DNA of 64,000 bases from Erythrobacter mangrovi (GCF_013260645.1 NZ_CP053921.1:1681763-1745762), one strand, 5' to 3'. Numbered from the stretch's first letter, positions 8,548 to 18,633 are shown. Notes: generated by a model not told the origin, from the letters alone. A program made the numbers and translations.

Positions 8548-8841
8548 ATGACTGAAGAACGTATTACCGAAACAACCTCGCCTTCGGGCGACACCCACAC
8601 CACCCACACCGTGGTCACCGATGGAAAGAGCGGTTCCGGCGGATCGAGTTGGGGCATCCTGCTCGTAATCCTAGCCGTCGCTGCGCTGGGCGTGGTGATC
8701 TTCACCCAGATGAACAGTTCCGAGATTGCCAAGGATGATGCGATGGCCGAGGCAGCCAACCAGGTTGGCAACGCAGCCGAGCAAGTCGGCGATGCCGCCC
8801 AGAATGCTGGAGAAGCGGTCGAAGGCGCAGTCGCTCAGTAA
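8548..8841 (+). CDS. small single-pass membrane protein with Ala/Gly-repeat tail
   Basis: The product has 97 aa. The start at 8548 follows AGGAG (8536-8540) at good distance; an upstream ATG at 8506 would add 14 residues without a ribosome site. The N-terminus is polar and rich in Thr, Ser and His (TETTSPSGDTHTTHTVVT). A TM helix lies near residues 34-52, followed by an acidic tail of about 40 residues with loose repeats of the form NQVGNAAEQVGDAAQNAGEA. The tail probably forms an amphipathic helix on one side of the membrane. I do not recognise the family. A possible hairpin at 8861-8886 follows the stop. Confidence 0.7.
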   Translation: MTEERITETTSPSGDTHTTHTVVTDGKSGSGGSSWGILLVILAVAALGVVIFTQMNSSEIAKDDAMAEAANQVGNAAEQVGDAAQNAGEAVEGAVAQ

Positions 8842-8860
8842 CAAAAGAAAAGCATTTGGA

Positions 8861-8886
8861 GGGCGGTGGGCGCAGGCCTGCCGCCC
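8861..8886 (+). terminator. possible terminator hairpin
   Basis: GGGCGG (8861-8866) and CCGCCC (8881-8886) form a short GC-rich stem followed by CTTCTTAT, a weak pyrimidine tract. It stands 19 bases after the small membrane protein gene and before the regulatory element upstream of the sugar transferase. Confidence 0.45.
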
Positions 8887-8900
8887 CTTCTTATGCTTAG

Positions 8901-8916
8901 TGTAAAATTTACCGAC
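8901..8916 (+). promoter_or_regulatory. putative PEP-CTERM-box-like element upstream of the sugar transferase
   Basis: The sequence TGTAAAATTTACCGAC holds a short dyad (GTAAA-A-TTTAC) followed by CCGAC and lies 60 bases before the sugar transferase start. As I recall, the element reported upstream of PEP-CTERM/XrtA genes has a TGTAAA...CCGAC-like form and is the proposed target of PrsR-type sigma-54 activators. The consensus is from memory, and I see no clean sigma-54 -24/-12 promoter between the element and the gene. The PrsK and PrsR genes directly downstream make the assignment attractive but unproven. Confidence 0.4.
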
Positions 8917-8975
8917 GGTTCACACCCATGTGGTAGTCAAGATATCCGACACCAGCAATTCATGGGCCGGACCGA

Positions 8976-10361
8976 ATGATCCGACTGTTTAAGCACTACA
9001 TTCCCTACAACGTGGTGCTTCTGTGCCTCGTGGATCTGATGCTTCTGCTGGCGTCGGGAGAACTGGCTTGGCGCCTAAGGATCGGACAGATCGGTACGAG
9101 TGTCGGCGCTTTGTCCGACCGCTTGTTCGGAATCTCGGGCTTTGCGCTGGTCGTATGGCTCGGCATGATCGCGGTTGGGACCTATGGACCCGAGGCGCTG
9201 CGTTCCCTGCGGTTCGCTACTGCTCGATTGCTGGTTGCTGTAAGCCTTGGTGTATTGGCGATCTCCTTCATCGATTTCGTCTTTCCGGGGGCGGCGTTTT
9301 GGCGCTCTGTCCTGCTCTATGCGATGATCATCGCCGTCCTGGCGTTGATCGCCAATCGCATGTTGGCCGGTCGGATGCTGGGGCTCGAGGCATTCCGTCG
9401 GCGAGTGCTGGTGCTGGGAGCGGGTCGACGAACAGAACGATTGCGCCAGTTGGCTGCGCGGGGAGGCAGCGGGTTCACCACCGTAGCCTTCATCGATATG
9501 GGTGATGGCGCCCGCGTGATCGATGAAGCAGTTCCGCGAGAATCCATTCCAGACTTGGGGCAATATGTCGAACGCCTGGCTGCAAGCGAAGTCGTGTTGG
9601 CATTGCAGGAGCGGCGCAACTCACTGCCGCTCAAGGACCTGCTCAACGTCAAAACCAAGGGCGTTTACGTCAACGATTTCAGCAGTTTCATTGAACGTGA
9701 GACTGGTCGGGTCGATCTTGATACGCTCAATCCGAGTTGGCTGATCTTTTCTGATGGTTTTTCTGCCGGCCGTCGCCTGTCGAGTATAGGCAAGCGTATA
9801 TTCGACATCCTCGTCAGTCTCCTGATCCTGGTGGTCGGTTTGCCGATGATCGCCATCTTCGCTGCTGCGGTGAAGTTGGAGAGCAGGGGACAGGCATTCT
9901 TCCGCCAGACCCGAGTGGGTTTGTACGGTCAGAGTTTCGACCTCCCAAAGCTACGTTCGATGCGGATCGATGCCGAAGCCGATGGCGCCAAGTGGGCAGA
10001 AGAGGATGATCCTCGCACCACCCGTGTCGGGCGGATTATCCGCAAGGTGCGGATCGATGAACTGCCGCAGGTGTGGAGTGTCCTGAAAGGAGAAATGAGC
10101 TTTGTCGGACCGCGACCCGAAGTTCCGCGCTTCGTCTCCGACCTCGAACGCGAACTGCCGTACTACGCAGAGCGTCACGTGGTGAAGCCTGGTATTACGG
10201 GGTGGACGCAGATCAACTACCCCTATGGCGCTAGCATCGAGGATGCGCGGCACAAACTTGAGTATGATCTCTATTACGCCAAGAATTATACGCCGTTCCT
10301 CGACCTGCTGATACTGTTGCAGACCGCGCGGGTCATTCTATGGCCTGAGGGAGCACGGTAA
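8976..10361 (+). CDS. PEP-CTERM/XrtA-associated sugar transferase (WcaJ/EpsB type)
   Basis: This 461-aa membrane enzyme is an initiating glycosyl-1-phosphate transferase (polyprenyl-phosphate type) for exopolysaccharide. Four N-terminal TM helices (about residues 10-130) precede a Rossmann-like CoA_binding_3 region. A fifth helix near residue 280 leads into the catalytic bacterial sugar transferase domain, with [30 protein letters not shown] and VGPRPEVP, all family signatures. The C-terminus ([11 protein letters not shown]) matches the subfamily that accompanies exosortase A systems. The stop codon overlaps the prsK start by one base, so sugar transferase, prsK and prsR form a translationally coupled operon. 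Confidence 0.9.
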   Translation: MIRLFKHYIPYNVVLLCLVDLMLLLASGELAWRLRIGQIGTSVGALSDRLFGISGFALVVWLGMIAVGTYGPEALRSLRFATARLLVAVSLGVLAISFIDFVFPGAAFWRSVLLYAMIIAVLALIANRMLAGRMLGLEAFRRRVLVLGAGRRTERLRQLAARGGSGFTTVAFIDMGDGARVIDEAVPRESIPDLGQYVERLAASEVVLALQERRNSLPLKDLLNVKTKGVYVNDFSSFIERETGRVDLDTLNPSWLIFSDGFSAGRRLSSIGKRIFDILVSLLILVVGLPMIAIFAAAVKLESRGQAFFRQTRVGLYGQSFDLPKLRSMRIDAEADGAKWAEEDDPRTTRVGRIIRKVRIDELPQVWSVLKGEMSFVGPRPEVPRFVSDLERELPYYAERHVVKPGITGWTQINYPYGASIEDARHKLEYDLYYAKNYTPFLDLLILLQTARVILWPEGAR

Positions 10362-12469
10362 TGGGCTTGAGCGTGTCACTCGCCTACTTGGCCTATACAG
10401 CAGGCGCAATTGTCTGTGCGATCGCCGCCTTTTGGATTGCGAGCCGAGGGGACGAAAGCCGTTCCGATCGCACGCCTGCGATCATTGCGCTGGCCTTGAC
10501 TGCCAACTGGTGCTTCGCGGCAGCAAGCTTCCAGCCGGGTCGCCCGATCGTCGAGCTGACGGAGATTGCCCGCAACCTGGCCTGGCTCTTCGTACTGTTT
10601 CGGTTGTTCGCTAACGACGGGCGCGATGAGACACTGCGCTTGGTGCGCCCTACAGTACTCGCATTATGCTTCGTAGAAGCACTGCATTTTCTGCTGCTTT
10701 TGATCGATATGAGCAATCCGATGACGACGGAGGTTTCGACTCTCGTCTTTGAAACCGCGACGCTTTTCCGGATCATGGTCGCCGTTGGTGCATTGGTGTT
10801 GGTTCACAATCTCTATGTCGGCGCAGCAACGCCGTCACGGCGATTGTTGAGGTGGAATGCAGCGGCCCTAACGGGGCTCTGGGCCTTCGATCTCAATTTC
10901 TACACCATTGCCTATATTCTTGGCTCTCCGTCTCCCGAACTGACTGCATTGCGTGGGCTGGCTGCCGGAATGCTGGCGATTCCCTTCACCATGGGCTTCA
11001 ATCGCGCGGCAGCCGGTCTGGAGTTCAGGCCCTCCCGTGCGGTGACCTTCCGTTCGCTCTCTTTACTAGTCATTGGAGCCTACCTCCTGCTGATGATTGG
11101 GCTCGCCCGTTGGCTCGACCTGCTTTCCGGGGACCTTGCCCGTTTGGTGCAGGTAGGCCTGGTTATCGCGGCAGGGGCGCTCGCGCTGGTCTGGTTGCCG
11201 TCTGACCAACTGAGAGGTTGGCTTCGCGTTACGGCAATCAAGCATCTGTTCAAGCATCGATACGACTATCGCAATGAATGGATCCGATTCACGCAAACCA
11301 TCGGACGAACCGGGTTCGACGAATCCAGTCTGTCTGAGCGTACCATCAAGGCCTTGGCAGACATTACCGATAGTCCGGCGGGGCTCTTGCTGATGCCCGA
11401 TGAAGATGGTGCATTCCAGCTTGCCGCCAACTGGCGCTGGCAAGGACTGGAAGTCCCGGCACCGGCAGCGCCTGGCACGCTGGCAGCGGTTCTCGAAAGA
11501 ACTGAATTAATCGTCGACGTCGACGAAGTGCGCAGCGGCATCGATCACTATGGCGAACGCGGCTTTGTGCCTGAATGGCTCAAAGAAGAAAGCCGGGCCT
11601 GGGCGGTGGTACCGCTCCTTCACTTCGATCGAATCGTCGGGCTTGGCGTGCTGTCCCGCCCGCTTGTGGCGCGCAAGCTCGACTGGGAAGACTTCGATCT
11701 GCTCTCAGTCGTTGGCCGTCAGCTGGCCAGCTATCTTGCGGAACAGGCAGGGCAAGCAGCGCTTCTCGAGGCCGGCCGCTTTGACGAGTTCAACCGCCGC
11801 ATGGCTTTCGTCATGCACGATATCAAGAATCTCTCCAGCCAGATGTCATTGCTGCTCCGCAATGCTGAAAAGCACGCTGACAAGCCCGAGTTTCGCAAGG
11901 ACATGCTCGTGACGCTGCGCAACAGCGCGGACAAGCTTAACACATTGTTGGCGCGGCTTGCGCGTTATGGGCCGCGCGAGGGTACGGCCCGGCAGCCTGT
12001 TGACCTGGCCCTGGCGGCACGCGCAGTTGTCGAACGCTGTGGGCGAGCGCATCCGGTCAATATGGTGCGCGACGAGAGTGCAGTGGTGCTTTGCGATCCC
12101 GAGGCGCTGGAGCAAGCACTGGTCCACCTAGTCCAGAACGCCATCGATGCGAGCGACAGCAACAGCCCAGTGGCGATGGAAGTCTACTCAGATGGAATAA
12201 GCGGCAAGCTGCAGATCATCGACAATGGAAAGGGCATGAGCCCCCAATTCCTGCGCAGCGGCCTGTTCAAGCCATTCGTCTCATCGAAGGAGGGTGGGTT
12301 CGGTATTGGCGCATTCGAAGCGCGCGAAATGATCCGTAGCATGGGCGGACGATTGGACGTCGAATCCCGCGAAGGGATAGGTACCCGCTTCACCGTGACT
12401 ATTCCGCTCCAGGCTGCCGATCGCCTCATTGGAAAGGCACCAGATACTCAGACTTGCGAGAATGTGTGA
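10361..12469 (+). CDS. prsK: XrtA/PEP-CTERM-system histidine kinase PrsK
   Basis: This 702-aa membrane sensor kinase has eight or more TM helices in residues 1-290. A GAF-like domain follows at roughly 330-460. The dimerisation/phosphoacceptor segment is FVMHDIKNLSSQ, with His near residue 486; the HDIKN form is characteristic of PrsK rather than the usual HELRT. The ATPase domain has QALVHLVQNAIDA (N box), DNGKGM (G1) and GGFGIGAFEAREMI (G2). It is the predicted partner of PrsR, encoded immediately downstream with overlapping stop and start (TGATG). In known systems the pair controls exopolysaccharide and PEP-CTERM protein expression. No exosortase or PEP-CTERM protein lies in this window. 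Confidence 0.92.
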   Translation: MGLSVSLAYLAYTAGAIVCAIAAFWIASRGDESRSDRTPAIIALALTANWCFAAASFQPGRPIVELTEIARNLAWLFVLFRLFANDGRDETLRLVRPTVLALCFVEALHFLLLLIDMSNPMTTEVSTLVFETATLFRIMVAVGALVLVHNLYVGAATPSRRLLRWNAAALTGLWAFDLNFYTIAYILGSPSPELTALRGLAAGMLAIPFTMGFNRAAAGLEFRPSRAVTFRSLSLLVIGAYLLLMIGLARWLDLLSGDLARLVQVGLVIAAGALALVWLPSDQLRGWLRVTAIKHLFKHRYDYRNEWIRFTQTIGRTGFDESSLSERTIKALADITDSPAGLLLMPDEDGAFQLAANWRWQGLEVPAPAAPGTLAAVLERTELIVDVDEVRSGIDHYGERGFVPEWLKEESRAWAVVPLLHFDRIVGLGVLSRPLVARKLDWEDFDLLSVVGRQLASYLAEQAGQAALLEAGRFDEFNRRMAFVMHDIKNLSSQMSLLLRNAEKHADKPEFRKDMLVTLRNSADKLNTLLARLARYGPREGTARQPVDLALAARAVVERCGRAHPVNMVRDESAVVLCDPEALEQALVHLVQNAIDASDSNSPVAMEVYSDGISGKLQIIDNGKGMSPQFLRSGLFKPFVSSKEGGFGIGAFEAREMIRSMGGRLDVESREGIGTRFTVTIPLQAADRLIGKAPDTQTCENV

Positions 12470-13836
12470 TGGCTAACGATAAACCCAAGCTGCTGATTGT
12501 CGAAGACGACGAAGGACTACAGGCCCAGTTGAAGTGGGCCTACGACGATTTCGACGTCGTTATTGCAGGGACGCGCGAAGCTGCTCTCGCGGCATTGCGT
12601 GCAGAGACGCCCTCGGTGGTGACCCTTGACCTCGGCCTGCCGCCGGACCCCGATGGAACCAGCGAGGGGTTTGCGGTCCTCGAGGCGATCATGGCGATGA
12701 AGCCCGACACGAAAGTGATCGTGGCGTCGGGACATGGTGCACGCGAGAGTGCGCTCGATGCCATCGCGAAGGGTGCCTACGATTTTTACCAGAAGCCTGT
12801 CGACATCGACACGCTGGGCTTGATCGTCCAGCGCGCCTGGCGCCTGCACCAGATCGAGCGTGAGAACCGACGTCTGGCAGAGAAGGTCGGTGAAGATCGC
12901 ACTGTGCTCGGCTCTATGGTTACCGCAGCGCCGGAGATGGCCAAGGTGGCGCGAACGATTGAGCGCGTGGCGCCTACGGGGGCCTCAGTCATGTTGCTCG
13001 GTGCGAGCGGGACGGGCAAAGAACTGCTCGCGCGCGGACTTCACGAAGCAAGCGACCGAGGGAAGGGTGCCTTCATTGCGATCAACTGCGCCGCGATTCC
13101 CGAGAGTCTTCTCGAGAGCGAACTGTTCGGCCACGAACGCGGTGCGTTTACCGGTGCGGTCAAGACGACCGAAGGCAAGATCGAGCTTGCAGATGGTGGT
13201 ACGCTGTTCCTCGATGAGGTCGGCGACATCCCGCTTGCCCTTCAGGTCAAACTGCTGCGGTTCCTGCAGGAACGCACTATCGAGCGCATCGGCGGACGCA
13301 CGCTGATTTCCGTGAACACACGGATCGTCTGCGCCACGCACCAGGATTTGGAGGCAATGATTGCGGAGGGAACTTTCCGCGAGGATTTGTACTACCGCCT
13401 GGCCGAGATAGTTGTGAAGGTACCGACCCTTGCGGAGCGGCCAGGTGATGCAATCCTGCTGGCGAAGCATTTCCTTGCGCGTTTCGCGGCCGAAATGAAT
13501 CCTCAAGTCAAGGGCTTCGCGCCCGATGCGCTCGCCGCAATCGACAGCTGGGGCTGGCCCGGGAACGTCCGCGAACTGGAAAACCGCATCAAGCGCGCGG
13601 TTATCATGGCCGATGCGAAACTGGTCAGCGCCGAGGATCTCGATCTCGTCCAAATTGACGAAGAGGGTGCCGATCTCGCGCTAAACCTCAAGACCGCGCG
13701 CGAACAGGCCGATCGACGCATGATTCGCCAGGCACTCGCCCGTAGTGAAGGCAATATTTCGAACACTGCCAAGTTGCTCGGTATCAGCCGTCCGACGCTG
13801 TACGACCTCTTGAAGCAGTATGATCTTCAGGCGTGA
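12469..13836 (+). CDS. prsR: PEP-CTERM-box response regulator PrsR (sigma-54 activator)
   Basis: The product has 455 aa. An N-terminal receiver carries DD near residue 14 and phosphoacceptor Asp54 in VTLDLGLPP. The central AAA+ sigma-54 interaction domain has Walker A GASGTGKE near 178, the sigma-54 loop GAFTGA near 224 and Walker [12 protein letters not shown]-terminal Fis-type HTH ends in [20 protein letters not shown]. The start at 12469 overlaps the prsK stop. An upstream start at 12454 inside prsK would add five residues. The architecture makes it an enhancer-binding activator requiring sigma-54. Its 3' end overlaps the TPR lipoprotein gene by 17 bases. Confidence 0.93.
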   Translation: MANDKPKLLIVEDDEGLQAQLKWAYDDFDVVIAGTREAALAALRAETPSVVTLDLGLPPDPDGTSEGFAVLEAIMAMKPDTKVIVASGHGARESALDAIAKGAYDFYQKPVDIDTLGLIVQRAWRLHQIERENRRLAEKVGEDRTVLGSMVTAAPEMAKVARTIERVAPTGASVMLLGASGTGKELLARGLHEASDRGKGAFIAINCAAIPESLLESELFGHERGAFTGAVKTTEGKIELADGGTLFLDEVGDIPLALQVKLLRFLQERTIERIGGRTLISVNTRIVCATHQDLEAMIAEGTFREDLYYRLAEIVVKVPTLAERPGDAILLAKHFLARFAAEMNPQVKGFAPDALAAIDSWGWPGNVRELENRIKRAVIMADAKLVSAEDLDLVQIDEEGADLALNLKTAREQADRRMIRQALARSEGNISNTAKLLGISRPTLYDLLKQYDLQA

Positions 13837-15574
13837 TCACTTCGCGTGCCTGCTTGCCGCGGCCTTGGCTCTCTCTTCGTGCGGAGATCAAGAACCCGAG
13901 CTGACGCCGCTTGATCGTGCTCGCGCTGCATTCGCAGCAGGTGATGCGATGGATGCGCAGATCCAGCTGGAGAAGCTGCTTTCCCAAGGTGTGGATCGCA
14001 CCGAACTGGCGGCCTATTTGGGTGAGGCTGCCCTGGCCCAAGGTAATCTCGACCAAGCGCGCGACTGGCTCAGTGCCGGGGCCTTCTCGAAGGGAACGAT
14101 GGCGCTTGGTTACCGCATGCTCGGTCGCCTCGCACTGGCGGAAGGCGATTTGGCGGAAGCGGGACGCGCGTTCGATCGCGCGTATACAATCGATCCCGAC
14201 GATCCGGAACTGTGGGTCGATATCGGGCGTTTGCGATACCGAGGCGGGGAGCAATTCCAGGCGATCGAAGCTTCTGAAAGGGCGGTCGCGCTGGACCCGA
14301 AGAATGCCGCCGCATTGCAGTTTCGGGGCCAATTGGCGCGGGATGCGCAGGGCATGGCGGTAGGAGTTGCGTGGTTTTCGCACGTGCTCGCGCAACAACC
14401 GAACAACGTCGAGCTTCGAGTTGAGTATGCTGCAGCTCTGGGTGATGCGTGACGAGCGGAGGATGCCTTGGCGGTTTTGCGCGGTTCCGGTGGCGCTGCG
14501 CTTGGCAACTCGCGCGGACTGTTCGTTCAGGCGGTTATTGCGGCGCGCGGTGATGACATCCTGCTCGCGAGGCAATTGCTCGAGCGATCAGGCCTGGAGC
14601 GTACCGGCGTGCCCGCCGCGCTTATGCTGTCAGCGATTATCGATATCCGGGCAAAGAACTACGCCATCGCCGCGCAGACACTTGAGCGGCTCTACCAGCT
14701 TCAGCCAGACAACGGGCGGGTCGTCGATCTGCTTGCCTCTGCCTTGTCGTCCGGCGGCCGTGACCGCGAACTGATCCATCGGTTTGCTCGGCGTGCAGCG
14801 AGCGACATGGGGACGCCATACCTGCGTACCCTGGTGGGGCGCAGCTTCGAAGCGCTCGATGACCGGGTCAGTGCAGCACTTTACCTTGATATAGCTGCAT
14901 TGGAGAAGGGTGCGCTTGTGGTTCTGCCTAGTTTCACTCCACCCGAGGCGCCTATGGCTGGCGGGGCAGGAGCTGGACTGGAAGCTCGCGCCACTGTGCG
15001 CCATGCGTTGGCTACAGGTCAGGTGGCTGTCGCCTTGGATCGTGCGCGAGGATATGTGCAGCGGAATCCAGGTTCCGGCGATGCCTATGGCATTCTTGGC
15101 GATGCTGAATTTGCAGTGGGGGACAAAGAGGCTGCGCGGGAAGCTTACCTCCATTCAGCCGCAGTGCGACACCCTTGGCCGCTGACCTTGCGTCTGGTGC
15201 GTAGCCAGCCGCATCAGATGGCCGCACGGGAGCTGCTCGAACGCTTTGTCCGCGATCATCCGACAAATGGGGAAGCGGCGGCCATGCTCGCAGACACCTA
15301 TGCATCGGAGGCGCGGTGGAAGGAAGCCGCACTACTGCTCGACCATGCAATGCGACTGGGACAGGCGCGGGTTCCCAGGGTAGTGGCTGCTCGCAGCGTG
15401 GCTGCGACCAAGCTCGAAGATCACGAAGCTGCGCTCGGCTATGCGCTTGATGCTCATGCGCTCCAGCCGCTGAACCCGTTCGCTATTGGTGCATTGGTAG
15501 CTGCGCTTCCGGAAAGCGATGCTGCGACCCGCCGCGAATTGGAAATCAAGCTGCGCTCGCTTTCGAAGCGCTAG
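13820..15574 (+). pseudogene. TPR-repeat lipoprotein split by an in-frame TGA
   Basis: One reading frame of 585 codons encodes a tetratricopeptide lipoprotein, interrupted by TGA at 14450-14452 (codon 211). The N-terminal part has a signal peptide with lipobox LSSC (residues 17-20) and several TPR units (for example ALGYRMLGRLALAEGDLAEAG). After the stop, the same frame continues without loss of TPR periodicity to TAG 15572-15574. A single G-to-T change from GGA (Gly) would create the TGA. GGAGG at 14458-14462 followed by TTG at 14468 could permit coupled re-initiation, so a two-piece product cannot be excluded. The gene overlaps prsR by 17 bases and belongs to its operon. A PEP-CTERM-system TPR protein is the likely family. 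Confidence 0.8.
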
Positions 15575-16615
15575 GTGCTCGACAAACCTATCGTCGCAGG
15601 CCACGGCCAGCAAATGGCTGCCAGGACTGTCCTTGCCGATCCGATGTTGCGCATGCTTGGCGCGGCCATAGTGCTAGCGGTACTGGTCCCTGCCTCGGGC
15701 GATATGCGTATCGTGGCACAGACGATCGCCAATGCAGCCATTTTCGTGCTGTTCCTGCTGAACGGACTGCGCATTGCGCGCCGCGATATCGCGGCCGGTA
15801 TCGCCAACTGGCGTTTCCTCCTGCCGCTTGTACTCTGGGTGTTCGGGGCTATGGCATTGGCTGGGCTGGGCCTGTCGATGCTCGGGAATTCGTTCGTGCC
15901 GCCGCTTGTCGCGCTGGGCTTTCTCTACCTCGGGACCCTGCCATCGACGGTGCAGTCTGCTACGTCATATACCTCGCTCGCCAAGGGGACCGTGGCTCTA
16001 TCGGTGGTAAGCGCCGCCTTGCTCAACATCATTGGAGTCTTCGTCAGCGTTCCCATTTTCATTGCCCTTGGCGGCAGTGGTGAGGGCGCAATTGGGAATG
16101 ACGCGGTGATCAAGATTTTCGCGATCCTCGTCGTTCCTTTTGCGATCGGTCAGGCGTTGCAGGTGAGAGCGGCAGGTTTCACAGCCCGGAACAAACACCG
16201 TATTGTCTGGATCGATCGCTTCATCATTGCGACGGCTGTCTACGTCGCTTTCTCGGGTGCGGTCGGACAGGGCATCTGGAGCCGTGTGGATGTTGCCGGT
16301 TGGGTAGGGATACTGGCGCTGACCGTGACGTTTCTTGCGGTGGGCCATTGGGGGGCATGGCTGCTTGGTCGTGTGCTTGGTTTGTCACCCGGTGATCGCA
16401 TCGCCTTCCTCTTTGCTGGGTCACAGAAGAGCGCGGCAGTCGGTGCGCCACTGGCCACAATCCTCTTTCCGCCGGGGGTTGCCGGCTTCATCGTGGTCCC
16501 GCTCTTGCTCTATCACCTGTTCCAGCTGGTGCTCGCTGCACCATTGGCTAACCGCCTAGCTCACTCGCCTCATCAGGATGCTGGCGATTATACAGAACCG
16601 ACCAGGCAAGGCTGA
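15575..16615 (+). CDS. bile acid:sodium symporter-like (SBF-like, YfeH type) transporter
   Basis: This 346-aa inner-membrane protein has ten predicted TM helices and the SBF-like/SLC10A7 arrangement. Visible features are FLYLGTLPSTVQSATSYTSLAKG in the first half and FAGSQKSAAVGAPLATILFPP in the second, where the crossed helices of this fold bind Na+ and substrate. The GTG start follows the TPR gene's TAG directly, suggesting coupling; an ATG at 15614 would remove 13 residues and is equally possible. Substrate unknown; YfeH-type members are poorly characterised. The last 68 bases are antisense to the 3' end of the DUF475 gene. Confidence 0.82.
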   Translation: MLDKPIVAGHGQQMAARTVLADPMLRMLGAAIVLAVLVPASGDMRIVAQTIANAAIFVLFLLNGLRIARRDIAAGIANWRFLLPLVLWVFGAMALAGLGLSMLGNSFVPPLVALGFLYLGTLPSTVQSATSYTSLAKGTVALSVVSAALLNIIGVFVSVPIFIALGGSGEGAIGNDAVIKIFAILVVPFAIGQALQVRAAGFTARNKHRIVWIDRFIIATAVYVAFSGAVGQGIWSRVDVAGWVGILALTVTFLAVGHWGAWLLGRVLGLSPGDRIAFLFAGSQKSAAVGAPLATILFPPGVAGFIVVPLLLYHLFQLVLAAPLANRLAHSPHQDAGDYTEPTRQG

Positions 16616-17615
16616 GCCCGATCAGCACTGCCCCGATCAGGCCGGTGACGGTTTCAGAAATGTGGAACTTCGCGGACAGCAGCATGATCATGCCGAGTAC
16701 GATTATGGCCCAGAAGGCACCGTGCTCCAGAAAGCGATAGGCTGCCAGCGTTCCCTTGCGGACTAGGTGGATCGTCATAGAACGCACGAACATCGCCCCG
16801 ATCGACAGGCCGAGCGCAATCACGATCATGTTGTTCGAAAGGGCAAACGCCCCGATCACGCCATCGAAACTGAAGCTCGCGTCGAGGACATTGAGGTACA
16901 AGAATCCCCCAAGCCCGCTGCGCACCACCGCGCCTTGCAGCCTGTGCGCCTCCTCCTTCAGTTCCAGCAGGGCGTTGAGCCCTTCTACAGCGATGAATGT
17001 AACCAGGCCGAGGATGCCGGCGATCAGGAAGGTCAGTGCCTCCTCAGGTGGAAGCATCTCGGAGATGCCCCATAGCGCCAGCAAGAGCACTGCAATCTCC
17101 GCCGCTGGAAGTGCGGCGAACTTGCTCAATTGCTCCTCGATCCAGCGGATCCAGTGAATGTCTTTCTCGAGGTCGAAAAAGAACTTGAGCCCCACCATCG
17201 TAAGGAAGGCGCCACCGAAGCCCGCGATCCCGACATGCGCGCTCGACACTATGCGTTCGTACTCGTCAGGCCGGTTGAGGGAGAGGTTGATAGTCTCGAT
17301 CGGTCCCAGCCCGGCCGCGATCGCAACGATGGCCAGGGGAAATACCACGCGCATGCCGAAGACCGCGAAGGCGATGCCCCAGGTCAGGAAGCGCCGTTGC
17401 CAGACCTCGTCCATTTCCTTGAGCACCGAGGCATTGACCACGGCATTGTCGAAGCTGAGCGAGATCTCGAGAACTGAAAGGACCAGGACAATCCAGAGCA
17501 GCGATGCGGTGCCCCCAATCGATCCGGTGCTCTCCCAGCCATACCATGCCGCAAGGCCAAGGCAGGCGAGCGTGAAGATTATGGCGAAGCCATAATAGCG
17601 GACAAGCGTAGCCAC
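16548..17615 (-). CDS. DUF475 / TerC-like integral membrane protein
   Basis: The product has 355 aa and about nine TM helices. It contains the signature SLSFDNAVVNASVLKEM near residue 40 and a second conserved motif, LDASFSFDGVIGAFALSNN, near 240. Both are typical of DUF475 proteins related to the TerC/Alx superfamily, which are implicated in metal (Mn2+) efflux or tellurite resistance. The GTG start at 17615 is chosen because the AAGGACTGA stretch at the panB end can serve as ribosome site 8-10 bases upstream. Longer frames would run into panB. It is probably co-transcribed with panB, 7 bases away. Metal specificity is not readable from sequence. Confidence 0.85.
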   Translation of the reverse strand: MATLVRYYGFAIIFTLACLGLAAWYGWESTGSIGGTASLLWIVLVLSVLEISLSFDNAVVNASVLKEMDEVWQRRFLTWGIAFAVFGMRVVFPLAIVAIAAGLGPIETINLSLNRPDEYERIVSSAHVGIAGFGGAFLTMVGLKFFFDLEKDIHWIRWIEEQLSKFAALPAAEIAVLLLALWGISEMLPPEEALTFLIAGILGLVTFIAVEGLNALLELKEEAHRLQGAVVRSGLGGFLYLNVLDASFSFDGVIGAFALSNNMIVIALGLSIGAMFVRSMTIHLVRKGTLAAYRFLEHGAFWAIIVLGMIMLLSAKFHISETVTGLIGAVLIGLSLAWSVLYNRQHPDEASELGG

Positions 17616-17622
17616 AATCGGT

Positions 17623-18495
17623 TCAGTCCTTGGGCTGGTAGGTCTGGTCGGGGCCGGGGAAGCTTCGATTGCGCACTTCCTCGGCATAGTTTGCCACAGT
17701 CGTGCCGATTATGCTCGCGATGTCTTCGTATTTTTTCACGAACCGGGGGACACGTTCGAACATGCCGAGCATGTCTTCGGTGACCAGTACCTGCCCATCG
17801 CACTGGGCCGAAGCACCAATGCCGATCGTCGGGCAGGATACCGACCGCGTGACCTCGATCGCGATAGGCTCGACGACCCCTTCAATCACAATGGCGAATG
17901 CTCCGGCGTCGTCGAGCGCTTTGGCATCGCCGACGATCGTCTCCGCTTCCGCGTCGGTGCGCCCGCGCGCGGCGTAACCTCCCAGCACGTTGACTGCCTG
18001 CGGGGTAAGGCCGACGTGTCCCATCACCGGAATGCCGCGCTGGTTGAGAAAAGCGACGGTCTCCGCCATCGGCGCTCCGCCTTCAAGCTTCACTGCAGCT
18101 GCACCGGTTTGCTTGACGAGGAACGACGCGCTTTCGAACGCCTGTTCCTTCGATGCCTCGTAGGACCCAAACGGCATGTCGACCACGACCACGGCATGAT
18201 AGCTGCCGCGTACGACCGCTGCACCGTGGGCGGCCATCATTTCTAGAGTAACCGGCACCGTCGAAGGCAGGCCGTAGATAACTTGCCCGAGCGAATCCCC
18301 GACGAGCAGGATATCGCAATGTTGATCGAGCAGCTGCGCCTGCCGGGCGGTATAGGCGGTCAGCATGACCAATGGCTCGCCATTCATCCCGTCGGTCTTG
18401 CGCGTGCGGATCTTCGGCACGGTCAGGCGCTTCATCGGACGCGGCGTCGGATTGGCGCGTGAGGTCGTGGTTTCGAGCTGGAAGGTCGTTGACAT
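17623..18495 (-). CDS. panB: 3-methyl-2-oxobutanoate hydroxymethyltransferase
   Basis: PanB (290 aa) transfers a hydroxymethyl group from methylene-tetrahydrofolate to alpha-ketoisovalerate, the first committed step towards pantothenate and CoA. Family motifs are visible: [15 protein letters not shown], the Mg2+-binding [26 protein letters not shown] and the catalytic-region IVIEGV. The start at 18495 ([13 protein letters not shown]...) adds a short extension before MKRLTVPKI, where many orthologues begin. Its substrate comes from the valine pathway whose ilv genes lie at 51.3-55 kb. It is transcribed divergently from the amino-acid permease. Confidence 0.96.
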   Translation of the reverse strand: MSTTFQLETTTSRANPTPRPMKRLTVPKIRTRKTDGMNGEPLVMLTAYTARQAQLLDQHCDILLVGDSLGQVIYGLPSTVPVTLEMMAAHGAAVVRGSYHAVVVVDMPFGSYEASKEQAFESASFLVKQTGAAAVKLEGGAPMAETVAFLNQRGIPVMGHVGLTPQAVNVLGGYAARGRTDAEAETIVGDAKALDDAGAFAIVIEGVVEPIAIEVTRSVSCPTIGIGASAQCDGQVLVTEDMLGMFERVPRFVKKYEDIASIIGTTVANYAEEVRNRSFPGPDQTYQPKD

Positions 18496-18633
18496 GGCGT
18501 GTCTTCTAGACGTCACCTTTAAGGGGGGAAAGCCCGCAGTTTGCGCCTTGTAATGACTCGTGGTTCCGCTAGCTTCCGCCGTCATTCGGGATGCGCGGGG
18601 AGAGCTCGCGCCGCCAAGGGGAGTTAAATCCAC

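Noticed and set aside
14450..14452. TGA in the TPR gene as a selenocysteine codon
   Set aside because: TPR lipoproteins do not carry selenocysteine and no SECIS-like hairpin follows. A nonsense change from GGA is simpler.
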